Below are positions 1 through 9,608 of a stretch of 52,234 nt of DNA, in pieces. Origin of the DNA: an uncultured Gammaproteobacteria bacterium (GTDB lineage Bacteria; Pseudomonadota; Gammaproteobacteria; PS1; Pseudothioglobaceae). Numbering within the stretch: the stretch's first letter is position 1; each line of letters starts with the position of its first letter. The notes below the pieces were generated by a model. That model made no database searches. It was not told the DNA's origin and saw nothing but the letters and a program-made list of their open reading frames with translations. Where the stretch lies: NCBI GenBank assembly GCA_913047325.1, contig CAJWTP010000005.1, positions 1 to 52,234 of the forward strand, written 5' to 3'. Made by a program: the position numbers and the translations under genes.

Positions 1-1
1 C

Positions 2-70
2 GTTCTTGAAGACCCTCAATATCACGTTGCTATTGACAAAGCAAAAGCAAGAATTGAGGGTGGTATTTAG
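2..70 (+). CDS. C-terminal end of an unidentified protein (partial)
   Basis: An open frame enters from the left edge and stops with TAG at 68-70. It encodes the last 22 residues of a protein, ending KARIEGGI. The charged, helical-looking tail gives no family assignment. It is the only one of the three plus frames without an early stop, which is weak evidence that it is coding. Function unknown. Confidence 0.4.
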   Translation, partial: VLEDPQYHVAIDKAKARIEGGI

Positions 71-365
71 GCAGCTTTAAAATTGTTTATTTACCTTTTT
101 AATCACTCTAAAGCAGTTTGTGTAATTGAACTTGACGGACCATACGCTCAGACATCGCGCCTAAAACCTCAACGTCAAATCTGCAACACCGACTGTTCAT
201 GCACAGAAACAGTAGTCTTAATTGATACTAGAAACAGCGCTTAGATTGAATATCTAAATAAGTCAGTTTTGGCGACTCATAATAGTAAATATAGCTTAGT
301 CCCTAGCATTGATTATTGCTTTATTTTATAATGATAATTTACTAATTACAATGTAGTTATAGTTG
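71..365. other. Intergenic stretch with no recognisable feature
   Basis: About 295 bases between the edge gene and the end of hemN. I see no convincing ORF, RNA gene, stem-loop terminator or well-spaced sigma70 promoter. A TATAAT at 327-332 lies only 12 bases after a TTGATT, too close for a normal promoter. Confidence 0.5.
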
Positions 366-1727
366 CTAGATTGTCTTTGAAAAGCTGGTGTCACTTAGCT
401 CTAGATAACTATCAAAAAGCATGCAGATGTTTCGAACAAGAAGTTTCCCCCTATCCATCACTTTTATGGAGTTACTCTTCAGTTCAACCAGGCCGTCATT
501 TTGCATTTCCACTAGTTTTTCAAGGCTGTCTGCAAAATAGTTTGTAAACTTAATCGAATAGCGCTCCTCAAGACGCGAAATATTCACCTCGAAGTGACAA
601 ATCAGCTCCATAATTAACGCTCTTCTAATTTTGTCGTCCTGATTGATAATCAGCCCCTTATTAATTGGCAGTTGTCCTGATTTCAGGGCTTGATAGTATT
701 TCTCCAAACTCTTTTCATTCTGGGAAAAGCTGTCTGCCACCTGCCCTATCGAACTCAAGCCAAGACCGACAATGTCGCACTCCGAGTGGGTTGAGTAGCC
801 CTGGAAATTTCTATAAAGATTGCCATCGCTTTGCGCGATGGCGAGGGGATCATCCGGCAAGGCAAAGTGGTCCATGCCTATATATATGTAGCCCAGACCG
901 GTTAAATATTCCAACGAATAGTGAAAAATGTTGAGCTTTTCACTTGGACTCGGCAATTCCTCCGCGACGATCCTCCTTTGCGGCTTAAACAGTTCCGGCA
1001 AGTGCGCATAGTTAAAAAGCGAAATCCTGTCTGGACGCAGTTCCTTAACTCTTTCAAGCGTCCTTTTGAAGGTATCTTTGGACTGTCTAGGGAGGCCATA
1101 AATCAAATCAATGCTGATGGATTTGAAGCCATTTTTTCGTGACAGCTCTACAACCGCCTTTGTTTGTTTAAAGCTCTGCACTCTGTTGACCGCTTTTTGG
1201 ACTTCCAGGTCAAAGTCCTGCACTCCGAGACTGATACGGTTAAACCTTGCCATAGCCAGAGACTCCATCAGGTCCTCGTCTATACCGCGCGGATCAATCT
1301 CGATAGAGTATTCGCCGCTTGGTGAAAAATTGAATGACTGTTGCAGCTTGTTGCTTAGTCGAATTATTTGCTTTCCCGAGAAAAATGTCGGTGTGCCGCC
1401 GCCAAAATGCATCTGTTCAACTAGCCGCTCTTTATCGAACAAGGACGACTGTATCTCGATCTCTTTGAACAATGCGTCTATATAGGGCTCTGCTCTGCTT
1501 TTGTCTTTCGTTACAACTTTATTGCAACCACAGTAATAACACACCGTATCGCAAAAAGGGATATGGCAATACAGCGAGATTGATGTTCTGCGCCGGTTGC
1601 TCAAAACGCTCTGTTGTTTGTAGTCCTCGAGGGACAATTCAGAAAAATTGTTAGCCGTCGGATATGAAGTGTATCTTGGACCGGAGCGGTTATACTTGTT
1701 GATTAAATCAATGTCAAAGAGTCCCAT
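366..1727 (-). CDS. hemN: Oxygen-independent coproporphyrinogen III dehydrogenase HemN
   Basis: Radical-SAM enzyme that oxidatively decarboxylates coproporphyrinogen III to protoporphyrinogen IX without oxygen; cytoplasmic, haem synthesis. The 453 residues match the usual HemN length (E. coli about 457). The cluster-binding C59xxxC63xxC66 is followed by the HemN-typical C68, within HIPFCDTVCYYCGCNK. The SAM-site FGGGTPTF and YGLPRQS segments are present. The N-terminal NKYNRSGPRYTSYPTA is the HemN signature that separates it from HemW-like paralogues. It is transcribed divergently from the small heat-shock gene. A perfect FNR-type box and a TATAAT sit upstream at activator spacing, so low-oxygen induction is likely. 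Confidence 0.96.
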   Translation of the reverse strand: MGLFDIDLINKYNRSGPRYTSYPTANNFSELSLEDYKQQSVLSNRRRTSISLYCHIPFCDTVCYYCGCNKVVTKDKSRAEPYIDALFKEIEIQSSLFDKERLVEQMHFGGGTPTFFSGKQIIRLSNKLQQSFNFSPSGEYSIEIDPRGIDEDLMESLAMARFNRISLGVQDFDLEVQKAVNRVQSFKQTKAVVELSRKNGFKSISIDLIYGLPRQSKDTFKRTLERVKELRPDRISLFNYAHLPELFKPQRRIVAEELPSPSEKLNIFHYSLEYLTGLGYIYIGMDHFALPDDPLAIAQSDGNLYRNFQGYSTHSECDIVGLGLSSIGQVADSFSQNEKSLEKYYQALKSGQLPINKGLIINQDDKIRRALIMELICHFEVNISRLEERYSIKFTNYFADSLEKLVEMQNDGLVELKSNSIKVMDRGKLLVRNICMLFDSYLELSDTSFSKTI

Positions 1728-1789
1728 ATACTGCTGTTATTCGCCGAATCGATGACCGGCTTCAGAATTTACCTAGATAAAGAGTTTGC

Positions 1790-1831
1790 ATTATATATAT
1801 AGAGCAGGAAAGAGGACTTGATTTGAATCAA
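1790..1831 (-). promoter_or_regulatory. FNR/Anr-type box plus -10 element of hemN
   Basis: TTGATTTGAATCAA at 1818-1831 matches the FNR consensus TTGAT-N4-ATCAA at every fixed position. On the minus strand a perfect TATAAT lies at 1795-1790. The box centre (1824.5) is 32 bases from the -10 centre. This puts it near -41.5, the standard class II FNR activation position, for a start near 1783 and a 55-base leader. The box is palindromic, but on the plus strand no -10 lies at the matching distance, so hemN is the likely target. Confidence 0.85.
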
Positions 1832-1867
1832 AAATAATGATGCTAGAAACTCTATCGATTCAGATTC

Positions 1868-1896
1868 TTGATTTTATATAAGGATTTTTTTATAAT
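1868..1896 (+). promoter_or_regulatory. Sigma70-type promoter of the exported small heat-shock gene
   Basis: TTGATT (1868-1873), a 17-base spacer and TATAAT (1891-1896) lie about 33 bases before the ATG at 1929. No RpoH-type -10 (CCCCAT-like) is seen, so heat control is not evident from the sequence. Confidence 0.6.
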
Positions 1897-1928
1897 AGGT
1901 TTCTTGCAACTACTTTGTTCAAACCAAT

Positions 1929-2405
1929 ATGAAGAAAATCTACATTATTGCCTTGTTTTTCCTTTCTGGTTCAGTGTTGGCGCACAGCCCTATTAATAAC
2001 GACTTTGAGTCTATGATGAAGCGCATGTTTTATCAGATGAAGATGATGGATATGCACCACAAGCATTTGTTTGATAGGACTGGTAAAAGACATAATGACA
2101 ACAGATGGCTATCTGTAAGTCAGAGTGACGATGAAAACAGCATAACACTCAAAATCACCCTTAACGGGATAGACAAAGAGGACCTTGACATACATATCAA
2201 AAAAAATGTTCTAGTCATCAAGGCAGAAAAACAGACCAGCGGCGAATCTGGCCATTCCAGAAAATCCTTCGTACAGCAATTCCTGATTCCAAAAAATACC
2301 GACAGGTCTGGCATTACTGCTCAGTTCGAAGACGGTGTGTTAATCGTGACGATACCAAAACCAACAAAGGATAAACATGAAATTCAGCAAATAACGATTC
2401 AGTGA
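1929..2405 (+). CDS. Exported Hsp20/alpha-crystallin family small heat-shock protein
   Basis: 158 residues. The N-terminus is a signal peptide (Lys-Lys, then IYIIALFFLSGSVLA) with a likely cut after A18, so the chaperone should act in the periplasm; most bacterial Hsp20 proteins are cytoplasmic. Residues 29-46 are unusually rich in Met and His (seven Met, three His). The alpha-crystallin domain follows from about 60 to 150, with the family signatures LNGIDKEDLDIHI, NVLVIKAEK and FEDGVLIVTIPKP. No strong ribosome site precedes the ATG, but the signal peptide fixes this start. It ends four bases before the convergent queE end. A role protecting envelope proteins, perhaps under metal or oxidative stress, is inference. 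Confidence 0.85.
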   Translation: MKKIYIIALFFLSGSVLAHSPINNDFESMMKRMFYQMKMMDMHHKHLFDRTGKRHNDNRWLSVSQSDDENSITLKITLNGIDKEDLDIHIKKNVLVIKAEKQTSGESGHSRKSFVQQFLIPKNTDRSGITAQFEDGVLIVTIPKPTKDKHEIQQITIQ

Positions 2406-2409
2406 TCGT

Positions 2410-3060
2410 TTATCTGCCTTCTGCTTCACCCCATAGGATTTTGTGAAGTTGCAGCTGGAGGCGGACATTGAGCTGCCCCTCTAGAATCCACTCAGCCAGT
2501 TCCGTTGGATCTAAGCTCTCATAGACGGGTGAAAAAAGAACCTCCGCTTCGGTGTTGTGTTTTTCCATTAGATTACAACACCAAACAAAGTCTTCCCTTG
2601 AAGCAATAACAAACTTTAACTGGTCCTTGGCCTCCAGCAAAGCAATGTTTTCGTACCTGTTTTGCCTTGCTTCCGTGGATGACGGGGTCTTGATGTCCAT
2701 CACCACGGAGACGCCCCTGTTGATCTGTGAAATATCAATGCTGCCGCTCGTCTCCAGCGAAACCTGGCAGCCTTTTTCTACCAGGGAGTCGAGCAATATG
2801 TGGCAGTTTTTTTGCGCCAGCGGCTCTCCCCCGGTGACACAGACATGGTTTGTATTGTATACCTCAATCTGTTTTATAATACCCTCTACGGTTAACGGGT
2901 TGTTGCCCTTGAAGGCGTAGGTTGTATCACAATAATTGCACCTCAACGGGCAACCTGTTAGGCGCACAAAGACGGTAGGAATGCCGACCTCTCTGGCCTC
3001 CCCCTGGAGGGAATAGAATATCTCCGTTATATTGAGCGTTTTACTACTTAAACTGTCCAT
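2410..3060 (-). CDS. queE: 7-carboxy-7-deazaguanine synthase QueE
   Basis: Radical-SAM enzyme turning 6-carboxytetrahydropterin into 7-carboxy-7-deazaguanine, a step of queuosine synthesis. 216 residues. The cluster motif is C37PLRC41NYC44 and is followed by DTTYAF. The N-terminal [11 protein letters not shown] and the TGGEPLAQ segment are QueE hallmarks, and the end [12 protein letters not shown] fits the family C-terminus. The first 17 bases overlap the end of uvrB on the same strand, so the two are probably cotranscribed and translationally coupled. No other queuosine gene is in the window. Confidence 0.93.
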   Translation of the reverse strand: MDSLSSKTLNITEIFYSLQGEAREVGIPTVFVRLTGCPLRCNYCDTTYAFKGNNPLTVEGIIKQIEVYNTNHVCVTGGEPLAQKNCHILLDSLVEKGCQVSLETSGSIDISQINRGVSVVMDIKTPSSTEARQNRYENIALLEAKDQLKFVIASREDFVWCCNLMEKHNTEAEVLFSPVYESLDPTELAEWILEGQLNVRLQLQLHKILWGEAEGR

Positions 3061-5050
3061 CCTTTAACTCTTTTATTTGGTTACGTATATCGGCGGCCTG
3101 CTCAAACTTAAGCTCTTCTGCGTATTTATACATTTGCTTCTCGAGGCTTTTCAGTTCCTTCGCCAGCTGCACAGGCGAAAGATTACGATGCACTATCTCC
3201 ATACCATCCTCGTCCATCTCGCCTACCGACAAATCGGTATCCAGTATGTTGACGATCGGCTTGACGACCCCTTTTGGTATTATGCCGTGTTTGTCATTGA
3301 AATCCTGTTGCTTATTTCTCCTCCTGGTGGTCTCGTCGATTGCCCTCTGCATCGAACCTGTTACTCTGTCAGCATACAGTATAACGGCACCGTTTATATG
3401 CCTGGCGGCGCGACCCATGGTTTGAATGAGTGAACGTTCAGAGCGCAGGAAGCCTTCCTTGTCAGCATCTAGAATTGCAACCAGCGAGACTTCGGGAATG
3501 TCCAGCCCTTCACGGAGCAAGTTAATGCCCACCAGAACATCAAAAACGCCCAGCCTCAGGTCACGAATAATCTCCACCCGCTCTACCGTATCGATATCCG
3601 AATGGAGATATCTGACCTTGACATTGTGGTCGTTGAGATAGTCGCTCAGTTGCTCTGACATTCGCTTGGTGAGAGTGGTAACGAGAACCCGCTCCTTCAG
3701 CGCGACTCTTTTATTTATCTCTGAGAGTAAATCGTCCACCTGGGTCTCCACCGGCCTTATGGAGATCGCCGGGTCCAGCAGACCGGTCGGCCTTACAACC
3801 TGCTCGGCGATGACCGTGGATACCTTCAGCTCAAAATCCGCAGGGGTGGCGGAAACCATGATGCAATGCTTTACCCGCTCGGTAAATTCATCAAACCTTA
3901 GAGGCCTGTTGTCGAGCGCCGAGGGGAGACGAAAACCAAAATCCACGAGAGTTTTCTTGCGCGACCTGTCACCGTTGTACATGCCACCTATCTGACTCAC
4001 GCTAACATGCGACTCGTCAAGTATAACGAGCGCATCATCGGGCAAATAGTCCATCAAGGTGGGCGGCGGCTCACCCTCCTTTCGGCCTGACAGGTAGCGC
4101 GAATAATTCTCGATTCCAGAGCAATAGCCTAGCTCTCTCATCATCTCCATATCGAGCATAACTCTTTGCGAGAGGCGCTGGTCCTCGACCAGTTTTTGTT
4201 CAGCGATTAGCTCTTTTTTGCGCTTGGCGAGTTCCAGCTTGATGTCGTCCAAGACATTCAGTATGGTCGATTTCGGGGTCACGTAGTGGGTCTTTGGATA
4301 GACCGTTATGCGTTGGAGCGGTTTCAGTTTCTCGCCGGTTAGGGGGTCGAACCAGTACAGCCTCTCGACCTCGTTATCGAACATCTCGACCCTTATCGCC
4401 CTTTCCTCGGAGTCCGCCGGAAAGATGTCGATAACCTCCCCTTTTACTCGAAAAGTGCCGCGCATCAGCGTCACATCGTTCCTAGTGTATTGCATTTCTG
4501 CGAGCCGGGAAAGGATCTCCCGTTGATTGGTAATTTCGCCGACGCTCAGATGCAGGAGCATTTTCATATAACTGTCCGGATCGCCCAGACCGTATATCGC
4601 TGAAACGCTGGCAATGATGATGACGTCCTTCCTCTCCAGTAGGGCTTTTGTGGCAGACAGGCGCATCTGCTCGATCTGCTCGTTGATGGAGGAGTCCTTC
4701 TCGATATAGGTGTCGGATGCAGGAACATAGGCTTCGGGCTGATAATAATCATAGTAGGAGACAAAATACTCCACCGCATTACTCGGAAAGAACTCCTTCA
4801 TTTCGCTGTAGAGCTGCGCCGCGAGAGTTTTATTCGGCGCCATTATGAGGCTCGGCTTTTGGCTTTTCTCTATCACATTGGCAAGGGTAAAAGTCTTGCC
4901 GGAGCCGGTGACTCCCAAAAGGGTCTGGTACTTGGCGCCTGAATTGATGCCCTTCATCAATTGATCTATCGCAGTCGGCTGGTCACCTCTCGGCGAGAAA
5001 GCTGATTCTAGTTGAAATTTTCTAGCCATTAGTTGAAATTTTCTGGCCAT
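3044..5050 (-). CDS. uvrB: Excinuclease ABC subunit UvrB
   Basis: DNA-damage recognition helicase of nucleotide excision repair; receives DNA from UvrA and recruits UvrC. From the chosen start it has 668 residues (E. coli 673). Walker A is GVTGSGKT, the beta-hairpin region reads [12 protein letters not shown], the Walker B region is [10 protein letters not shown], and the C-terminal UVR helix pair ([22 protein letters not shown]) closes the protein. The N-terminus carries two tandem copies of MARKFQL encoded by a 21-base repeat, so starts at 5050 and 5029 both give a normal UvrB. An in-frame ATG at 5107 would add 19 residues unlike any UvrB and is disfavoured. Neither start has a clear ribosome site, and no LexA box is evident upstream. 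Confidence 0.95.
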   Translation of the reverse strand: MARKFQLMARKFQLESAFSPRGDQPTAIDQLMKGINSGAKYQTLLGVTGSGKTFTLANVIEKSQKPSLIMAPNKTLAAQLYSEMKEFFPSNAVEYFVSYYDYYQPEAYVPASDTYIEKDSSINEQIEQMRLSATKALLERKDVIIIASVSAIYGLGDPDSYMKMLLHLSVGEITNQREILSRLAEMQYTRNDVTLMRGTFRVKGEVIDIFPADSEERAIRVEMFDNEVERLYWFDPLTGEKLKPLQRITVYPKTHYVTPKSTILNVLDDIKLELAKRKKELIAEQKLVEDQRLSQRVMLDMEMMRELGYCSGIENYSRYLSGRKEGEPPPTLMDYLPDDALVILDESHVSVSQIGGMYNGDRSRKKTLVDFGFRLPSALDNRPLRFDEFTERVKHCIMVSATPADFELKVSTVIAEQVVRPTGLLDPAISIRPVETQVDDLLSEINKRVALKERVLVTTLTKRMSEQLSDYLNDHNVKVRYLHSDIDTVERVEIIRDLRLGVFDVLVGINLLREGLDIPEVSLVAILDADKEGFLRSERSLIQTMGRAARHINGAVILYADRVTGSMQRAIDETTRRRNKQQDFNDKHGIIPKGVVKPIVNILDTDLSVGEMDEDGMEIVHRNLSPVQLAKELKSLEKQMYKYAEELKFEQAADIRNQIKELKDGQFK

Positions 5051-5051
5051 T
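5010..5051. repeat. Tandem 21-bp duplication at the uvrB start
   Basis: Units 5010-5030 and 5031-5051 differ at one base (A/G at 5024/5045). Each contains an in-frame ATG and encodes MARKFQL, so the duplication gives uvrB two equivalent start codons. The 21-base length keeps the frame. Confidence 0.9.
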
Positions 5052-5110
5052 ATTGGCGAATTTGCATTAACATAAACACTTAATTTTAAACCATATATAA
5101 AGTTCATTCT

Positions 5111-6286
5111 ATGTCATCAATTCTGTCAAATCGAGTTCAAAAAGTAAAACCTTCCGCAACAATGGCTGTCACCGCAAAAGCCAATGAATTGAAGGCGCAG
5201 GGAATTAAAGTTGTACCTATGGGTTCCGGGGAGCCAGACTTCGACACCCCGAGCAATATCCAAAAAGCCGCTGTAGACGCGATCAGGGGCGGACAAACCC
5301 GCTATACCGCGGTAGACGGCACAGCTCAGCTAAAGAGCGCGATATGCGATAAATTCATGCGCGACAACGAGCTCGAATATAGCGCCAATGAGGTGATGGC
5401 CTCTTGTGGCGGAAAGCAGGTCTTCTATAACCTCTGCCAGGCCATCCTCGATGAGGGTGATGAGGTCATCATACCTGCACCCTACTGGGTCTCATATCCG
5501 GATATGGCCATTCTCGCAGACGCCACTCCGGTGATTATCGAGACTGACCTTGACCAGGACTTTAAGATCACCCCAAAGCAACTCGAATCCAGTATCACCG
5601 AAAAATCCAAACTATTAGTGCTAAACAGCCCCTCAAACCCTACCGGAGCGGTCTATACAAGGGAAGAGATCGAGGAGCTCGGCAAGGTGCTGGAGAGGCA
5701 CCCTCAGGTTTATATAATCAGCGACGATATTTACGAGCATATTCTTTTGGGCGATGACGATTTTGTCAATATCGCGATGGCATGCCCGAAACTAAAAGAC
5801 AGAACAATTATCCTCAACGGCGTCTCTAAGGCCTACGCTATGACGGGCTGGAGGATAGGTTACGCCGCAGGTCCAGAGGATATCATCAAGGCCATGAAAA
5901 AGATCCAAGGGCAATCAACCTCGAACCCGACATCCATTGCCCAGGCAGCCGCTGTCGAGGCTCTTAACGGCGATCAAGCATTCATCGAAACCATGGTTGA
6001 AGCTTTCGAGCAAAGACACGATTTTCTGCTCGAGAGCTTGAACGCAATTGAGGGTATCGAGTGTCCTAGATCGAGCGGTGCATTCTATTCATTCCCAAGG
6101 GTCCAGGGTCTTATCGATAGACTAGGCCTCATTGATGATGTAGACTTTGCAACTTACTGCTTAGAAAAGCTCAATATCGCGCTAGTTCCGGGTTCAGCTT
6201 TCGGAGCCCCTGGATATGTGAGGTTCTCTTTTGCGACCAGTATGGACAATATCAAGGAAGCGGTAGAGCGTTTAGCAAACGCCTAG
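5111..6286 (+). CDS. Class I pyridoxal-phosphate aminotransferase, aspartate aminotransferase type
   Basis: 391 residues, fold-type I aminotransferase of the Ib (thermophile/rhizobial AspAT) type. Visible are SNPTG at 174-178, the PLP lysine K240 in [14 protein letters not shown], and the substrate-carboxylate arginine in YVRFSFATS near the end. It most likely interconverts aspartate and oxaloacetate with 2-oxoglutarate/glutamate. Related enzymes also act on aromatic amino acids or prephenate, so specificity is not fixed. It starts 60 bases from the divergent uvrB start and lies 22 bases upstream of an aldehyde dehydrogenase, suggesting an operon with the next two genes. Confidence 0.88.
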   Translation: MSSILSNRVQKVKPSATMAVTAKANELKAQGIKVVPMGSGEPDFDTPSNIQKAAVDAIRGGQTRYTAVDGTAQLKSAICDKFMRDNELEYSANEVMASCGGKQVFYNLCQAILDEGDEVIIPAPYWVSYPDMAILADATPVIIETDLDQDFKITPKQLESSITEKSKLLVLNSPSNPTGAVYTREEIEELGKVLERHPQVYIISDDIYEHILLGDDDFVNIAMACPKLKDRTIILNGVSKAYAMTGWRIGYAAGPEDIIKAMKKIQGQSTSNPTSIAQAAAVEALNGDQAFIETMVEAFEQRHDFLLESLNAIEGIECPRSSGAFYSFPRVQGLIDRLGLIDDVDFATYCLEKLNIALVPGSAFGAPGYVRFSFATSMDNIKEAVERLANA

Positions 6287-6308
6287 CGCTATAAATTAGG
6301 AGAATATT

Positions 6309-7736
6309 ATGTTGGATAAAAGAAAATTCTATATTAACGGTGAGTGGGTCGATGCTTCAAACAAGAACGATCTCGATGTCATAAACCCGTCGGACGAGAG
6401 TGTCTGCGCGATCGTTTCTCTTGGCTCTCAAGCTGACACCGATGCTGCGGTTGCCGCGGCAAGAGCGGCGCTGCCCTCTTGGTCGATTTCAACTAAGGCA
6501 GAGAGAATAGCGCTACTGGAAAGACTCTATGACATCTATGAAAGAAGGATGGACGATATGGCACAGGCCATCTCAATGGAGATGGGCGCGCCGATTGACT
6601 TCTCTAGGGCATCGCAGGCGACCTCCGGCACAAATGCCATTAAAGAGTTTCTTAGGCAGCTTAAAAAATTCGAGTTTGAAGAGCCCCTCGATGACTCTGA
6701 CAATAGACTGATCTATGAACCCAAAGGGGTCTGCGCACTTATTACGCCCTGGAACTGGCCAATCAGTCAGGTCGCGCTTAAGGTCATCCCTGCCATCGCT
6801 GCCGGCTGCACGATGGTCCTGAAGCCTTCTGAACTAGCTCCTCTGGATTCAATGATCTTTGCTGAAATGCTCGACGAGGCCGGATGTCCGGCTGGCGTAT
6901 TTAACTTGGTCAATGGCGACGGCGCAGGTGTCGGAAGCCAGCTGACCTCTCACCCGGACATCGACATGATCTCCTTCACGGGATCCACCAGAGCGGGCTC
7001 GCTCATCTCTCATAACGCGGCGGACGACTTCAAGAGGGTTGGACTGGAGCTCGGCGGCAAGGGCGCCAACATTATTTTCGCCGATGCAGACGATAATGCG
7101 GTCAAGAGAGGCGTCAGGCACTGCTTCAACAACGCTGGACAGTCCTGCAATGCACCGACAAGAATGCTGGTAGAGCGCTCCTATTACGACAAGGCAGTCG
7201 AAATAGCCAAACAGACTGCAATCTCTACGAGCGTCGATATCGCATCAAAGCAGGGAAAGCATCTTGGCCCGGTTGTCTCGCAACTGCAGTTCGACAAGAT
7301 TCAAGGACTCATTCAGGCCGGCATTGACGAGAACGCAACTCTGGTCGTAGGCGGCGCTGGAAAGCCCGAGGGTTTAGAGACCGGCTATTTCGTCAAGCCG
7401 ACTGTCTTTGCCGACGTCGACAACCAAATGACGATCGCGCAGACTGAAATCTTCGGCCCGGTACTGTCCATGATTCCATTCGACAGCGAAGAGGAAGCTA
7501 TCGAGATCGCCAACGACACGCCATACGGCTTAACCAACTATATCCAGACCCAGGACCCGGAAAAAGCCAAACGCGTTTCTAGAAGGATGCTTTCAGGAAT
7601 CGTCGAGGTAAACGGCAAGAGTTCTGCCAGCGGCGCGCCGTTTGGCGGCTACAAGCACTCTGGAATTGGTCGCGAGAATGGCGAGTTTGGGCTCAAGGAG
7701 TTCATCGAAGTCAAGGTGGTGACTGGCTGGAGTTGA
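6309..7736 (+). CDS. NAD(P)-dependent aldehyde dehydrogenase
   Basis: 475 residues, oxidises an aldehyde to its carboxylic acid. The general base E247 lies in LELGGKGANIIF and the catalytic cysteine C280 in GQSCNAPTRM. The cofactor loop FTGSTRAG (223-230) and the TPWNWP motif are intact. AGGAGA lies about seven bases before the ATG. Placed between an aminotransferase and an M81-family gene, it probably handles an aldehyde in the same small catabolic route, but the substrate cannot be read from sequence. Confidence 0.9.
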   Translation: MLDKRKFYINGEWVDASNKNDLDVINPSDESVCAIVSLGSQADTDAAVAAARAALPSWSISTKAERIALLERLYDIYERRMDDMAQAISMEMGAPIDFSRASQATSGTNAIKEFLRQLKKFEFEEPLDDSDNRLIYEPKGVCALITPWNWPISQVALKVIPAIAAGCTMVLKPSELAPLDSMIFAEMLDEAGCPAGVFNLVNGDGAGVGSQLTSHPDIDMISFTGSTRAGSLISHNAADDFKRVGLELGGKGANIIFADADDNAVKRGVRHCFNNAGQSCNAPTRMLVERSYYDKAVEIAKQTAISTSVDIASKQGKHLGPVVSQLQFDKIQGLIQAGIDENATLVVGGAGKPEGLETGYFVKPTVFADVDNQMTIAQTEIFGPVLSMIPFDSEEEAIEIANDTPYGLTNYIQTQDPEKAKRVSRRMLSGIVEVNGKSSASGAPFGGYKHSGIGRENGEFGLKEFIEVKVVTGWS

Positions 7737-7757
7737 CGAAACTTTGACTTTCACCGC

Positions 7758-9158
7758 ATGGCTATGAAAAAAATTGCCATAGGCGGAATCAGCACCGAGT
7801 GCAGTAGCTACTCACCACACTACCAAAAAGAGAGCGATTTTGTAAGCCTTCAAGGTCAAGAATTGCTTGACCTTGTCGGCTTTCCTTTTCATGACTACGA
7901 GATCAAGGCTTGCCCTGTTTTCTTCAATAAATCGCTACCCGGAGGCCCGATTGAAGCTCGCTATTTTGAACAAATAAAGGCCCGCTTTGTCGTTGAACTC
8001 GAGACTCTAGGGCATCTAGACGGCCTACTGCTGCTGATGCACGGCGCTATGTATGTCGACGACATCGACGACCCAGAGGGCGAATGGATAGAGTTGGCGC
8101 GAAAGGTGGTTGGCGAGGACTGCATCATCTCGCTTAGTTATGATCTTCATGGTCAGCTAACAGATAAGATTGTCGGCAATATCGATGCCTTCGCGGCATT
8201 CAGAACGGCGCCTCATATTGACATAAACAGGACCTATCATAGGGCCGCACAGATGCTCAGCGACATGCTATCAGGCGGGCAAAGAATGAATGTCGCCTGG
8301 TGTCCTGTTCCGGTCCTCGTCTCCGGCGAGATGTCCTCCACCCTGGCTGAGCCTTGCCGCTCAATTTATGCACAACTCGACGAGTTTGACAAGAGCGACG
8401 GGATTGTCGATTGCAATCTGTTGGTGGGCTATGTCTGGGCCGACACGGCTCGGGCGACGGCGGCCGCTGTAGTGACCTGCACAAGCAAAGAGTCCGGCAG
8501 CATGGTCTGCTCTCAGATTGCAAAGCTCTACTGGCAGTCCCGTCATCAATTAGCTTTCGATATGGAGTCTGGCGACATTGACTCCGCTATGGCGAGACTT
8601 CCGCAGAGATTCTCTATCATCGCCGACAGCGGAGATAACCCGACAGCCGGCGGCGTCGGTGACCGTGCCGACGTTCTGGAGGCGATACTGAGACACGGAA
8701 TTGGTCGCGCCCTTTTTGCAGGAATTGCCTCTGAGAGTGTCTACAGAGAGCTTAAAAAATCCAGAGAGTTCGTTATCGGAAACGGCTTTGGAGGTGGCGG
8801 ACCGGAACTCAGATGCCTCGCCAAGAGCGTCTATTTCAGAAACCAGTGCGCTATAGTCAGTCTACAGAATGTCACTCTGGTTGTCAGCAAATATAGGAGG
8901 CCGTTTCATCAACTCTCCGACTTTACAGATCTGCAAATAAACCTCGATGATTACCGCCTCTTGGTGGTCAAGTCAGGCTACCTTGCGCCTGAACTGCAAA
9001 GCCTCTCGGCACCCTCTTTTATGGTGCTTAGTGATGGCGCAGTCAATCAGGACCTCAGAGCGCTAACGAATAACCATAGAAATCGGCCCAGCTATCCTTT
9101 TCAAGACCTTGATGAGTTTGCTCCAAAGCCTAGTTTTGGCTCAAAGAATTACTCTTAA
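7758..9158 (+). CDS. M81-family metallopeptidase, MlrC (microcystinase C)-like
   Basis: 466 residues with the two-part MlrC architecture: an N-terminal M81 domain and a C-terminal MlrC domain from about 290. The opening KKIAIGGISTECSSYSP, LLMHGAMYVDDIDDPEGE (92-109), SYDLHGQ (127-133) and ADSGDNPTAGGVGD are family hallmarks carrying the probable zinc ligands. MlrC itself hydrolyses linearised microcystin fragments, but most family members have no known substrate. A start two codons later (7764) is equally possible. Last gene of the aminotransferase-aldehyde dehydrogenase run, 21 bases after it. Confidence 0.88.
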   Translation: MAMKKIAIGGISTECSSYSPHYQKESDFVSLQGQELLDLVGFPFHDYEIKACPVFFNKSLPGGPIEARYFEQIKARFVVELETLGHLDGLLLLMHGAMYVDDIDDPEGEWIELARKVVGEDCIISLSYDLHGQLTDKIVGNIDAFAAFRTAPHIDINRTYHRAAQMLSDMLSGGQRMNVAWCPVPVLVSGEMSSTLAEPCRSIYAQLDEFDKSDGIVDCNLLVGYVWADTARATAAAVVTCTSKESGSMVCSQIAKLYWQSRHQLAFDMESGDIDSAMARLPQRFSIIADSGDNPTAGGVGDRADVLEAILRHGIGRALFAGIASESVYRELKKSREFVIGNGFGGGGPELRCLAKSVYFRNQCAIVSLQNVTLVVSKYRRPFHQLSDFTDLQINLDDYRLLVVKSGYLAPELQSLSAPSFMVLSDGAVNQDLRALTNNHRNRPSYPFQDLDEFAPKPSFGSKNYS

Positions 9159-9243
9159 ATCCTATCGTTTAAGAAATTAATTTGCTCTATTGTTCCTTGT
9201 AGGTTATATTGATTCTCAACCCAACAACAATAAGAAGAGCGGT

Positions 9244-9579
9244 ATGGCGATAGGTTATGAAAGCTACATGACACATTGGATTAAGGCGTGCAGAGACAAA
9301 GACCTTGAAGGTCTGTCGTCGTTACTGGCGGATGACTTTGTATGGTTGAACATGTTTACTGACTTTGAAGAAGACCGCAACGGCACACTGGAGTGGTGCA
9401 AAGAGACGGACCTGTGCCCTGGTTTTGGCGAACTGCTGTATCAAAACGATGAGGTCTTGGTCGCTACCCATAGCGTCGATGATCCTAGCGATGTGCCCTC
9501 GAATGTCATGTTTATAGTAAAATTTGATAGTAACGGTATGGTCAAATCACATCACCATATTCGTGCTTTTGATAGATAG
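9244..9579 (+). CDS. NTF2-like (SnoaL-type) small protein
   Basis: About 111 residues with the cone-shaped NTF2-like pattern: an N-terminal helix (YMTHWIKACRDKDLEGLSSLLADDFVW) followed by beta strands ending FDSNGMVKSHHHIRAFDR. Such domains act as small-molecule isomerases, hydrolases or binding proteins; no specific role can be given. The ATG at 9244 follows AAGAAGAG at good distance and begins the conserved fold. A TTG 54 bases upstream in the same frame would add a non-conserved tail and is less likely. Confidence 0.7.
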   Translation: MAIGYESYMTHWIKACRDKDLEGLSSLLADDFVWLNMFTDFEEDRNGTLEWCKETDLCPGFGELLYQNDEVLVATHSVDDPSDVPSNVMFIVKFDSNGMVKSHHHIRAFDR

Positions 9580-9608
9580 TTCTTAGATAATTATATAAGG
9601 GGAATATT

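Noticed and set aside
1818-1831. FNR control of the small heat-shock gene
   Set aside because: The box is palindromic, but no plus-strand -10 lies at the matching distance; the gene has its own better promoter further downstream.
5051-5107. Longer uvrB start at 5107
   Set aside because: Adds 19 residues unlike UvrB and would leave almost no room for promoters of the divergent genes.
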